NCBI RefSeq assembly: GCF_964199755.1
Contig: NC_133918.1
Location: 2,728,001-2,792,000, forward strand
Reading direction: 5' to 3'
Length of the DNA: 64,000 nt
From: Larus michahellis
Lineage: Eukaryota > Chordata > Aves > Charadriiformes > Laridae
In this document: positions 20,740-31,300 of the stretch, one piece after another
Layout of the letters: each line of letters begins with the position of its first letter
How positions within the stretch are numbered: the first letter of the stretch is position 1
Position numbers and translations under genes: made by a program
The notes under the pieces: model-generated
What the model was told of the DNA's origin: nothing
What the model saw: only the letters and a program-made list of their open reading frames with translations
The model's database searches: none

Positions 20740-23300
20740 AGAAAACAACATCCGCGGGGAACAGCATGAAGCCAGGATGTGCTGCCGGGCTGGGGCCGGG
20801 GTGATTTTGGGTGCAAGTTTCTTGGAGATGAGGTGCATTTTGCCAACTTTCATGGTGTTAAGTGGGAGATTTTCGCTGGCTGGTTCTTGCTTTAAAGCCC
20901 CAGCTTAAAAACCCCAGCTCTCGAGTGACATTCTCTATTTATTTGTTCATTTTTAAATGGAAAAAGTACCAGGTGGGAAACGGGGGACGCTGAGAGTGCT
21001 CAACCCCACCGCTCAGTTTGAGTTTCTCGCAATTACCTCCCCGTATGAAAAACCATGGGAAAATAAACCCAGCCCGACTTCAAACTGGGAAACACTCAAT
21101 AAAAGTGAAGACAAGAGCGTGGAGTTTGCAAGTCTTAAAAAAAAAAAAAACACAAAACCGCACCCAAACCCATGTACATGGTGATATCTCTCCCAATATC
21201 TCGGCTAATCCTACCAGAAATGTGAAGCCCAGGAACAACAATATTCGTTGCTCCAGCTGCCGTTGGGGTTTTGCCACGAGGGAAGGCGGGAGCCCGGTGG
21301 GGCTGGACAGGCACGGAGAAAACACTCTTAATAATTTCATATTCCCCCAAACAAGGAGCAGGTTTCCAAAGCACGGGGCGGGGGGGATCTGCCCATCGGC
21401 TCAGGAAAAACTGAAATAATTGAGTTTACGGGGTTGGTTCAGGCGCCTCCGCGCACCCAGAAGGACAAAGCCAGGGAGGATGGAACTCTGAGTCCTGTAA
21501 GGCTCCAGCTGCCTTTTTCGGGATTTTGGTGTAACTGAGCCTTTTCTCTTCCCTTCCCCAAACGCAAAGCTCTGCCGAGCCGGGTTGGTGAGGATTTGTG
21601 TTTCTCCCAAGCTCTGTCTCTCCTCCTGGCTCCCCTCCGCCCCCGGTGTCCCTGCAGAGCAGAAGTCAGACACTGCTCCAAAAAACTCCCATTTTTCAAC
21701 ATTATTATTTCCCCGGTTTCCCGCAAGGACCAGCATGTTTCTCACCTCTTGGGGAAATGCCCCAATAAAGCTCCCCCTTCTCTGCTTTTCGGACCACATC
21801 AGCTGGAAACACGTCAGCCTGCCTCCTACCACCTTTGGGCAAAAAGACGAGAGGCTTGTGGGCAAACGGGGTGTTTCCCCATCTCTGCGAGGGTATCTCC
21901 AACCGGGTGTTGGAGGGGGGGGACCCACTTCGGCGAGAAGGCTGCGCAGCACCGGCGTTTTGTGAAGAGCTGGACCATGACTTCCCCGCACGGTCTCCCA
22001 GCCCCGGGCCCCCGCGGCGCAGACGTCCAGATGTTTCCCTCGATGAAGTCCCCCCCTTACAGAGTTTCCCCAGCGCGGTGTCAGCTTTCCCATCCCCTAA
22101 CCAAACCAGCCTGTGTCGCCCACACGCATCCCTTCCCCAGGCCACGGCAGCACCGAGCTGCCGCTTAGAGGAAGGGAAGATTTAATAAAATACTTTTATC
22201 CTGCCCACCCCACGTCCCCTCCTCAAGGACCATGGCTTGAGCCTGGGTGCAAGCTCCTAACACCGCGTGGTCTGCCCACCCCGAATGCTTCAGCAGAACT
22301 AAAATTCATATTTTGGTCGCCCTCCGGAGGGCTGCAGCACAATTTGGGGGATAAGGGTGAGGTCAACATTCATAAATCTGTCCCCTGTATATTTATTTTG
22401 CCTTTGCTGGCCTTGGGGCCAGCAAGACCCCTGCTGCTCCGCCCAAGGCTCAACCAGGTCCCCAAATAGTCCTTGGTCCCAGGGAAGGGCTAAGGGTGAC
22501 CAGCCCGGCTGGCCTTGACCTGCCGAAATAACCCCAGGCTCAAGTGGAAAAGGAGAGAGCCGATCCCCCTGGTGCTGCCATTCCCCAAAAGAGTCCAAAA
22601 ACTTACTGGACTTAAGTTTTTTTGATAAGTGTTAAATGACTCCAGGTCCTGGAAGCAAAGGGAGTCAGGCTTGGGAGGTTGGCAAGGGAAAACTGGGGAT
22701 TTCTTGCAGCTGTTTTGCAGAGCGGGGGCTCCCAAAACGCTCCTGGAGAGGCTGCAGCAGCAGGAGGCATTAGCAGGGATGAATAAATTATGTTTGACTT
22801 TCCCCAGAATTGGAAAAGGTATTTTCCACAAGGGTAAATAGCCCAAATTTGGGAGAACTGGCCCTCTCTGCATGCAAGATGTCTACTAAATGGATGCGTC
22901 AAGCCCTGTGCTCCCCCACGCCCAGGAGCCCAAGGCTCTTTCAGGTGCTCTCCTGCCATTCAACATCCCCCTCCATCTGTGTCCCAGCCCCTGCGTCACG
23001 GTGCTTGGCCACCTCCGGGCTGGCCACGCTCTAAGGTGTGTGTCACCCGCCTTCGGCTGTGGAGACTGTTCTTCTTTGGGGAAACGCTCCTCAGTCTGTT
23101 TGAGAGAAAACCCTCCCTAGCCTGGGGAGTTGTATTAAAGTCTTAAATTTCTCCAGCTGCTCTGAACTGGACTGGTTCTAAAGACGGGAAGGGCACCAGG
23201 GTTGGTTGATGAGATCCCAGGAGCTAAAGGAGGAGAGAGGCGCATGACTGCAGGCAGGCGAGGCACAGGCAGAAGCATGGACAATTATTTGGCAATAAAA
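20740..23300. other. Non-coding spacer between NRTN and FUT
   Basis: I see no exon on either strand. Base composition shifts across this region from CpG-rich to CpG-poorer DNA. The sequence is mostly unique apart from short A runs near 21137-21150. Confidence 0.5.
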
Positions 23301-23316
23301 ATTGACGCCTCACAAA

Positions 23317-24802
23317 TTTATTGCTCTTCTTTGAAGCAGCTGACAAGCACATGGCTAAGGAAGACGTGGCACATTTGTCTACCTGAATTGCCAAAGGGGT
23401 TCGCTAGGGTCCAGCAAGGTCGTCAAGGAACTAGGCGGCCTCAGGAAGGTCCCACCTACACAGGTACTGTAAGGACAGGGAAGGCAAGGGAGGGATAAAG
23501 GTTCAGCTTTCAGAGGGAAGGATTTGTTCTTAGGCTTGTGCTGACCAACGTATTCAAACCACTCTGCAAAGCAGGGAAAAAGCAAAAGTGGCAAATGTTG
23601 CTAATGAAAATAAGGGACTCGCAATGCTAAAGACAAGATCTTGCTGGTGGTCTTTGTACGGAATGACTGCAGGAGGAAACGCAGAGGGAATTCTTTGGAA
23701 ATGTTTGCTAAATGCTGCTGATGGAGAAAACAATTGCATCTCTGTATGCTCTGCTGGACTCGGAGCCGATTTTCCTCATGGAAACATCCTGGGGTCAGGA
23801 CAGACCTTTGAAAAGCTCAGCTCAGGGATCAGTAGTGGTCAGGAAAACAAGCTGATGTCCAGAGGTACCAGCAGGGAGCCTGGGAGGGCACGGCTGTGTC
23901 CATGCAATGGGGCTCCCCAACCTGAAAAGGCAACAACTTCCAGCGATACGACCTGAACAGCAGCAAGAAGCTCAAGAAAGGCCGATTATCCACTGCTTTA
24001 TAAACAGGTGGCCCAGAGGCATCAGCCGATAACAGAAGTTGTGATGTTTGAGGCACAGAGGAGGAGGTAGCTCATCACGTGCTGGTCCTGAGCGTCTCTT
24101 TGCCACAGAGGGCTGCGGGCACTACAACTTTCAGAGGTGCCCTCAGCACCCCACACCTTACCTGCACCAGCCTGCTGCTGTCAGACCCCTCCTCAAACCC
24201 ACACCGGCTCGCAAACCTGTGCAAAAAACAGCCCCGTAAAATAAACTGAGCTGTTTTCAGCCTGTTCAGGCTCCTGACGCAGCACCCCGAAGGTGGTCAG
24301 GGAGAGCCCGAGGCAGAGGAAGGGCAGGACTGGGGCTGGGAGAGGGGAGCACGGCCAGTTCCTCGCGGCCTCGTGGCGTGGCCGCCCCTTCAAGCCGTAG
24401 CTTTGCACAGTACAAAGTCCTTGAAACAGATTTATGATAATAGGTATGGCTGTTTCTTCTTCCCCTCTTGGCCACTTGCTTCGGCTCTCCAGTCTGTGGA
24501 GCTGATCCAGAATTGTTTGCAGAGACTGAAGGTGAAGTTCTCCAAAGACCAAGCCGCAGCCAGTGTAACAAGTTGTTCAGGTGACTAATAGATCAGCACA
24601 AAACCCAACGTACTACCCTATCTGACGGTCTGTTCTCCAGCAAGACAAAGACGTACAAACACCTAATTGCTTCCTTGTCCTTGTTCGCTTCAAAGCTCCA
24701 CTTGTCCCTCCCTTTCCACCAAGTTCAATCATCCTGTGAAATCGCAACCCTCCAGCAAGGACAAAGAGATTGCAGCAGGGCAGAGAGCTGAGCAAACAGC
24801 AG
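23317..24802 (-). other. Candidate 3' UTR of the fucosyltransferase gene
   Basis: Read on the minus strand, an AATAAA lies at 23317-23322, about 1.5 kb after the stop codon. A weaker CATAAA variant lies at 24431-24436, about 370 bp after it. No other gene is apparent here. Which signal is used cannot be decided from sequence alone. Confidence 0.3.
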
Positions 24803-25891
24803 TTACACAAACCACTCAGACAGATCGGGCACAACCCTGTACCCGACCTCCGTTGTCTGCAAGAAGTGACAAGCTCTGCAGACGTGCAGGGCCCAGCCAG
24901 CCCCCACCACGGGTTTCAACCACTTGCGCCACTGGAAGTAGCGCTGGTATCTCTCAGCGTCCTCGCTCAGCTCCCACAGGTACCGCGCCAGGTCCCCAGC
25001 GCTGGCGAAGTCATCAACATGGATGAAGGAGTCAGGGGGCAAGAAGCGCTCATAGTTTTCTCGAGGAGGCCCCAGCACAACAGGGACGGTGCCAGAGGAC
25101 AGGGCATTCCTCCAGAGCTTCTCGGTGATGTAGTCTTCATGCCGCGAGTTCTCGAAAGCCAGGTAGAAGTTGTACTGGGACACGGTGGGAAGGAGCTTGT
25201 CCCAGGGCAGGGGCAAGTGATGTTGCCCATAGACGTCCACAGCGATGTGTTTCTTCAGCTCCTGGTAGTACTGTACCCGGTGGGAGCCTGCTCTCCAGTT
25301 GCTGACTACCCAGGCCACCAGCTTGGTCTTGGGTGGGATGCTGAGGGGCTGGGGCTGGCCAAGGAGCTGTAGCTCCCCATAAGGGGTGAAGATGTCTGAG
25401 TCTCTCCGGTAAGACATGGTCAGGTTGAATAGGTTGTCCATGGCGTCTAAGTTTGGAGAGTGACTTGGGGACTCCAGGTTGAACCAGATCCAGCGCTGGG
25501 AAGGGAGCCTGGGGAGCTGGGCCAGCCTCTCCGTGTCCCCGCACACGTCCCTGTGGTGCATAATCACAGCATCGGCCTTTTGGGACCAGCTGCGGTTGAC
25601 GGTGAAGTGGCAATCTGGGGTGCGGTAGAGCTTCGAGCAGTTGATGAAGTTAAAGTGGTGCCCAAAGGGCCACTTCCACAGCAGGATGGTCAGCCTGCGT
25701 TCACCCTTCGGTGGGGTGCTGCTGTCTCCAGCATGGGCTGTTTGTGGAGAGGGAATGGAACCGTGATGCTCTGGCCCAGAAGTCCTGAACTGACGAACAG
25801 AAACAAAGAACCAGGAGCTGAAGATGAAGCTGAAGAGCAGGAAGGTGAGGAGTTTCTTGCAGGAGGCCTTCTTCCCTTCCACGAGCTCCAT
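24803..25891 (-). CDS. FUT3/5/6: Alpha-1,3-fucosyltransferase, FUT3/5/6 group
   Basis: This encodes 362 residues in one coding exon. It is a Golgi type II membrane enzyme that transfers fucose from GDP-fucose to GlcNAc of lactosamine chains (Lewis x / sialyl-Lewis x type products). A short cytoplasmic tail precedes a transmembrane anchor (about 13-32) and a stem (about 33-65). The acceptor-site segment HHRD (112-115) is followed by RWIWFNLESPSHS (133-145). The GT10 donor-binding core runs from YNFYLAFENS (240-249) through DYITEKLW (253-260) to GTVPVVLGPPRENYERF (267-283). Sequons lie at Asn84, 99 and 156, and a C-terminal CRAC pair at Cys338/341. The start is the first ATG after acceptor TTTGCAG. 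The frame is open upstream, but that part lies in the intron. Arg114 predicts type-2 (alpha-1,3) rather than Lewis alpha-1,4 preference. FUT4, FUT7 and FUT9 fit less well by sequence and location. Confidence 0.95.
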   Translation of the reverse strand: MELVEGKKASCKKLLTFLLFSFIFSSWFFVSVRQFRTSGPEHHGSIPSPQTAHAGDSSTPPKGERRLTILLWKWPFGHHFNFINCSKLYRTPDCHFTVNRSWSQKADAVIMHHRDVCGDTERLAQLPRLPSQRWIWFNLESPSHSPNLDAMDNLFNLTMSYRRDSDIFTPYGELQLLGQPQPLSIPPKTKLVAWVVSNWRAGSHRVQYYQELKKHIAVDVYGQHHLPLPWDKLLPTVSQYNFYLAFENSRHEDYITEKLWRNALSSGTVPVVLGPPRENYERFLPPDSFIHVDDFASAGDLARYLWELSEDAERYQRYFQWRKWLKPVVGAGWALHVCRACHFLQTTEVGYRVVPDLSEWFV

Positions 25892-25914
25892 GAATGGATC
25901 TGCAAACACCACAG
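25892..25914 (-). promoter_or_regulatory. Splice acceptor before FUT coding exon
   Basis: On the minus strand, 'gtggtgtttgcag' ends at 25900, eight bases before the ATG. A 5' non-coding exon should therefore lie at higher coordinates. Confidence 0.75.
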
Positions 25915-26542
25915 AGAGGACACCGAGTGATGGAGGCACAGCGGCCCCAGCAGGGAGGAGATTCAGGGGACAGCATGATGACCTGACGTACATCTACCTC
26001 CAGCTGCCTCTTTGCAGAAAGAAAGGTCTCTGGAACGCTGTACACCCACCCACCCGCCAGGCGCAGCCACCCCTCCACAGGCCCCGGGCTGCCCTCCATC
26101 ACCACCCACTGCCTTTCCTCCTCAGCCCCATTTCCCAGAAGAGCCACAAGCTGCCCGCGGTGGGTTCCTCAGGACACAAGGACGGTGGCCTGCTCCGTCA
26201 CAGGGAGACCCGTCACCTCAGGGACAGAAGGGGCAGAAGCACGACAGCCACCTCTTCTGTTCACCCAGAAGTACACCAGACCCGGACATGGGGCTGCCAT
26301 CTTGTTTTGGCCACCATTTTAGGGCAGGGTGCCACCCCTGGATGGCAGGGAGCTGCCCGCTTCCTTAGACATCAGGCTGCTCCGCGACTGCCATCAGCCA
26401 TTTCTCGACACCGTCACACCCACACGGCCCCAGGCGGGACCAGCCGCCAGCGCAGCCTGAGGTACATCACGCGAGGGCCGCCACCTCCTCCTCCATGGCT
26501 GACTGACACCTGAGACACTGCCATCCCCCACGTGTTCTCAGG

Positions 26543-26622
26543 CAGCCCTGTGATTGGCTGCCTGCCTCCTGTGGACCAAGACGCAGCCCTGTGATTCGCT
26601 GCCTGCCTCCTGTGGACCAGGA
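26543..26622 (-). promoter_or_regulatory. 41-bp tandem duplication with CCAAT box, candidate FUT promoter
   Basis: Two adjacent copies begin at 26543 and 26584. Read on the minus strand, the copy at 26543 contains CCAAT in a good NF-Y context, while in the other copy the same box reads CGAAT. The element lies about 650 bp upstream of the FUT ATG in the right orientation for it. No TATA box can be singled out because the next 300 bp are TA-rich throughout. Confidence 0.4.
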
Positions 26623-26629
26623 AATTTTC

Positions 26630-26945
26630 ATATATAAAAATATATAAATTTATATACTACATATACTGTATATAAATGTATATTTTGTACTTCTGTGCAA
26701 TATATAGGAGTATAGATAAAGGAGTGTACAAATGTGTGTATATTTTTTTAATTTAGATATATGTTCTGTTTAGATATGTATTAATTTAGATATATTCTTC
26801 TATATATGTATAGATGTGTATATATTTTATATATATTTTTATATATATTTTTTTAGAGAGAGAATATATATGTATTTTTATCTAGATACATGTTTATGTA
26901 TATATACATACATAAATATATACATATATATATATAAAAGATATT
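26630..26945. repeat. TA-rich low-complexity block
   Basis: About 315 bp consist of TATA, TATAAA, ATATTT and related units, with many local self-complementary stretches. It is an imperfect array, not a clean dinucleotide repeat, and has no coding potential. Confidence 0.9.
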
Positions 26946-27641
26946 AAAAACATATAGCCATAAAACCCCAGATATAAAATGGCCAGGGTGGGGTTCCCCA
27001 CTTTACCACGTCTAGGATAGGAAGGAACTTCTGAAGGGCAGAGGGGTACCAAAAGGGCCGGGACACGGAGAAGGCGGGACGTGCCCCAGGGCTACAGACC
27101 CCTCCACGGAGGCCACCAAGGGTCTCCCAGCACAAATCCCGTCACGTGCAAAGACGAGCCCCCCGCGCCCGAGCGCAGACTCTGGGCTTCACACAGGGCT
27201 GCATAACAAGGGCCACGCTTCCTGAGAACGTGGGAGACCAGAACAACATGCCAAGTTCAGAAGAACAAGTGTGTGGGCACAATAAGACCTTAAAAAAGAT
27301 GACATGTACCAGACGAACGGGCCAATGGGCCCATGAACCACAAACTGGAATTTGCGGTCGGTGTCACGCTGAGATAGCAGGTGGAGGAGCCCCCATGCCC
27401 TGGGGCTGGGGGGGGACCTGACCTGTAAACCATCCTGGTGTGCAGGCTGGTGCTCTATGTGTTTCCTTGTCTTTCGGTTGATGGCCTCATTGAACATTTC
27501 AAAGCAGCTTATCTGTGGTAATTAATGGCCTTTTTTGTGTGTCTTGCTCCCATGTCCTGTGAACAGTAGCCACAGCCAGCTCAGCACAGCCAGCTCCCGT
27601 ATGACCACCACCCCCCAGCTTCCAACTGTTTCTCCCCGTAG

Positions 27642-27696
27642 ACGGACCGCCAGCGCTTTTATCACCGGCATCCTGCTGGATACTCCTCTGTATCAG
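27642..27696 (+). other. Candidate short exon (uncertain)
   Basis: This 55-bp segment is flanked by 'tctccccgtag' and CAG|gtaaca. In one frame it reads RTASAFITGILLDTPLYQ and ends on a codon boundary, which is phase-compatible with the segment at 28110. I do not recognise the peptide. Splice-like flanks of this quality occur by chance, so this is only a pointer. Confidence 0.15.
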
Positions 27697-28109
27697 GTAA
27701 CAGTCACGGACTTTCAAGTTTTGCAATGCCCCATTGCTTTTACTGACCCACTTGCTGTGGTCTCTAAGAGCACGGGGTGGCTGCCTGTGCCCCAAAACCT
27801 GGATCTTGCTGCTTTTGCTTTTACGTGCCTTGATTGCATGCCAACATTGACCTAAGGACTAGGAAACCCATATAGTACCAGCCTGCACTCCACCGTGGTT
27901 GTACAGGGAGCTGTAAGATCCCCCACAACAGGATTTCCAGCAGAAGCTTGTGGGTGCAGCACCTATCACCTCTGATCTTGTATATCATCGGTACCCATAC
28001 TGCTGACAGACACAAAACAGAGAGGGAAGCAATGCCTCCCTGCAATCAGAGGTGAAAATAGATGACTACAGACCCCCTCCCTCCTTTACCCGGTGCCTTT
28101 CTCTTGCAG

Positions 28110-28382
28110 CCCGAGTCGGCTTCCTCCTCCTGTAGCTATCAAAAAAAGGACTCTTGCAACTCACCTCCAGGCTTGGTCCTGGTGAGAAAGTGCGCCGTGA
28201 AGGTGAGCACCGAAGTGGATGACACAACCAGGAAAAGAGGAGAAGAAAGGAGAGCTCAGATGCAGGGAGGGATCAGCGGCTTGTTTCTCTGCGTCTTGTG
28301 TTGCGTGTACCGGTTGCTACCACCACAAACATGTCACCCAGTAATGAAAGCTGTAATAAAGCCAGGACAGATTCTTCTTTGA
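28110..28382 (+). other. Candidate terminal exon (uncertain)
   Basis: A strong acceptor-like 'ctttctcttgcag' ends at 28109. The frame, in phase with the candidate at 27642-27696, stays open for 90 codons to TGA at 28380-28382. AATAAA motifs occur near 28352 and 28388. The peptide has five cysteines in its first 65 residues and a hydrophobic stretch, ISGLFLCVLCCVYRLL. An internal donor-like AAG|gtgagc sits at 28202/28203. I recognise no family, and a real gene is possible but unproven. Confidence 0.15.
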
Positions 28383-28389
28383 CAAATTA

Positions 28390-31300
28390 AATAAAGGTCA
28401 AATGAGGCAGCCTGGGTGTTGTTTGTGGTTAAAGCATACCTTACCATTGAAAAGACCTCTGCACATGCACGTTTGCTTCCTTTGCCAGTCTCAACCCACA
28501 GGATTTGCTTGTGATATGCTTTCTTCTCCACCTTGCATCACAGGAGGACAGCTCTCTTTGGGAAGGATGGGCAAAGCAGGCATGGACTGAAGGTGTAGGC
28601 ATCAGGTCTGCAAGTCCCTCTGCCAGCTTACAGTCTTCATGGCACAGCTGCCTCCATCCCCACGCCAGGCCGCATCTCCTCGTCACCTTTCCAGGACCTC
28701 GAGCTAAAGCACATCTTGGGACTGGTGACTTCAGCAATCACCATGAGCTTCAGAGTAGACGAGTGCTTGAACAAGACTGTCTAGGGGATCCTTCTGTGTC
28801 CAGCACCGCAGACCATGCTTTGGAGCGTCTCCAGCCCAGGTGAATAGGCATTGTACCTCACGGTCTGTGGACATGAAGAAGTTGTTTGTTTGCTACGGCC
28901 GAAGTGAATTGATCTTGCATCGAGCTTGGCTGCACTTGGCTGGGATATAAAAAAGCCATTATGTGTTATTATCAGGCTTAATTATATTCGGCTGTAAATA
29001 TGGGTTGTTGGTCTGAAATTAAATTCACAGAAAGACTTTTAATGCAGGTTTGGGGTGTTTTGGGTGGGCAAGGGGATTGCAAATGGGCAACATGGGGTGG
29101 AAGGTTTTACATTTCCAGCAGGTGTGTGTTTCCTGGGACAGAGCTGGAGGTCACCTGAAACGTACCCAGGTGCCTCCTGCAGACTTGGGAGCACTCCAGC
29201 ACAGGTGAGAGAAAAAATATACCATGGCATGAGGGATGAGGGCCATAACTCACAGCTTTTGCACCGCAGGGTGACTCAGGCAGCCCAAGGTCTTACGGCT
29301 CCTCACCTGGGCCAGAGAAGGTACCAGCCATTCAACTGCTCTGCCTAGAAATTCCACACTTGAGAAACTGTGACTTCTTGCCCTTTCCACATGGCACAGG
29401 CTACACCTATACTAGTAACTTAAACAATACGAGGGCACAGGTTCTGGATTTAATTCAGCTAGAGGCTGAAATTTGGAATGGTCCATGGCCCAGCGTTTGC
29501 CTGATCCAGCTAGCGCTATGCCAAATGTGACCCAGGTGCAATTCGGGAGTTACCTGGGCAAGGAACCATTCCCTACAGGTAGTCTGCATGTGACCACTCC
29601 TTGGTGGCAAAGGGGTTTCTCTGACATGAACGTGGCCCAGCCACGCTGGTTAGCCTCAGGAGAACAGACTTGTCCTACCAGTGTAGATGCAGCTGTGAAG
29701 TTCAGACACTAGCCAGCTTTCCTGCTGAGGGTCCGTGAGCTCTGCAGCCAGCAGGGCAAGTGAAGACTCTGCGTGCCCACATGTCCCCAAATGCAATTTT
29801 ACTCAAGGCTGTGGACAAGAAAGACTTGAGTTTCCCAGCACCACGGGAAGCCCTCTGTTGAATGATCCCTTAGCACCAGATAAGAGGCTTCAGGAGGGTG
29901 GAAAATTCAAGACTCTCGTAGCCCTGAAAACCAAGACCATAAGGAACTTAAGCTCAGCGGGGGTAACTAATGTAAATTAAACAAGCGATCAAGTGTGAGG
30001 AAGCCACAGAAAACACTCGCAAAGCTGTGGATTGAGAATTGTTCTGAGTGGCACACGTGGTATGCAGTGACAGATTGCTTGGTCCAGAAGGTGATGTGAG
30101 ATTGTAGCACGGACAGAACAAAGAGTCTGTTCAGGTAATAGACCTGGCAGGACCAAACCCAGTTGACACGAAGTCCTATTGTTATATGATGAATAGTCTC
30201 AGTAATCCCTACATCTGAAGACAAATAATGCTGTGTTTTGGAGAAGCTTCCTGCTTATTGCCCTTGCTGAACAGCAAGTGATGGCGGAGCTTTGGATGCT
30301 GAGCCCTTGCCCAGATGAGCACGGAAAACGCAAGGGCTGAACCTCCCCATGCCAACGGGGCAAACGTCGCTCACCCAGGGATGCCGGCAGGTGAACAGCT
30401 GAGACCATTCGCCTTCAAAGGTGTCACCAAGCACAGTTGTCCACAATGGATAAACCACAACAAGGGATTTGCAAACACACTGGATTTGTCTACATATGCT
30501 AAATAAACGGGCCAGAGATTAGTTTTTGTCCCTGAGGCCAAGTGACCCAGCTTGACTCTCATCCCCACCGCTTCTCAGTCGACTGCAGCCACAGCCAGGC
30601 TTTTTGCTGGCAATGGTCCCTGCCCTGGGCTATCCTTGGACCATATCTAGGTGCTGTTTGAAGGGTGCTCTTCGGCATGGGCTAAAATCATGCCAAGGTG
30701 TGTGCAGTACAGATGATAACGGGGTGATGTTTAGACCTGTGCCCTGGCTCCGTATGTAACACGTGAGGCAAAGCCACAGCCCAGGTCTACAGCTCAGGGG
30801 TGGATTCTTGGAAGCACTTGTCTAATCAGACACCTTGTCCCAAGAAGAGAGAGAGATTCCAAGAGGACAGAACACATGTCTCACAGCCCCATCAACGATG
30901 TATATCTGCTAGTATTAAGGCATTTAATATTTGCATTAAAATTAACTGGAAAAAGTTCTCTATGTATCTCCAATTCCTTTGAAAAGTTTCTGCAGAGTCT
31001 ACAAGGGATCAACACTACATTTCCCTGCTCCAGTCACTTTGGACACACTGCAAAGAGTAAGGAGCAGTGGGAGGAACACAGAATTCCTTTGCAAAGACTC
31101 ACCAGGGAGCTCTGCCCGGGGCACGCACAGCTGCAGTCTCCAACTGCTCCCTGCTCATCTCTTGGAGAGCATTTTGTTGAGGCTTTCCAGGAACAAAGAT
31201 GTTTTGGGAGATGATGATCAATAGGCAAATATCAGCGTGGATCCAGTGCTAATCCTAAACATGCAGCTGAGCTTCACTGGGTAGGATGAGTAGGTGTTGT

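Noticed and set aside
24803-25993. A 396-residue fucosyltransferase starting at 25993
   Set aside because: The first 34 codons lie upstream of a clear TTTGCAG acceptor. The 362-residue form starting at 25891 has the family's usual length and N-terminus.
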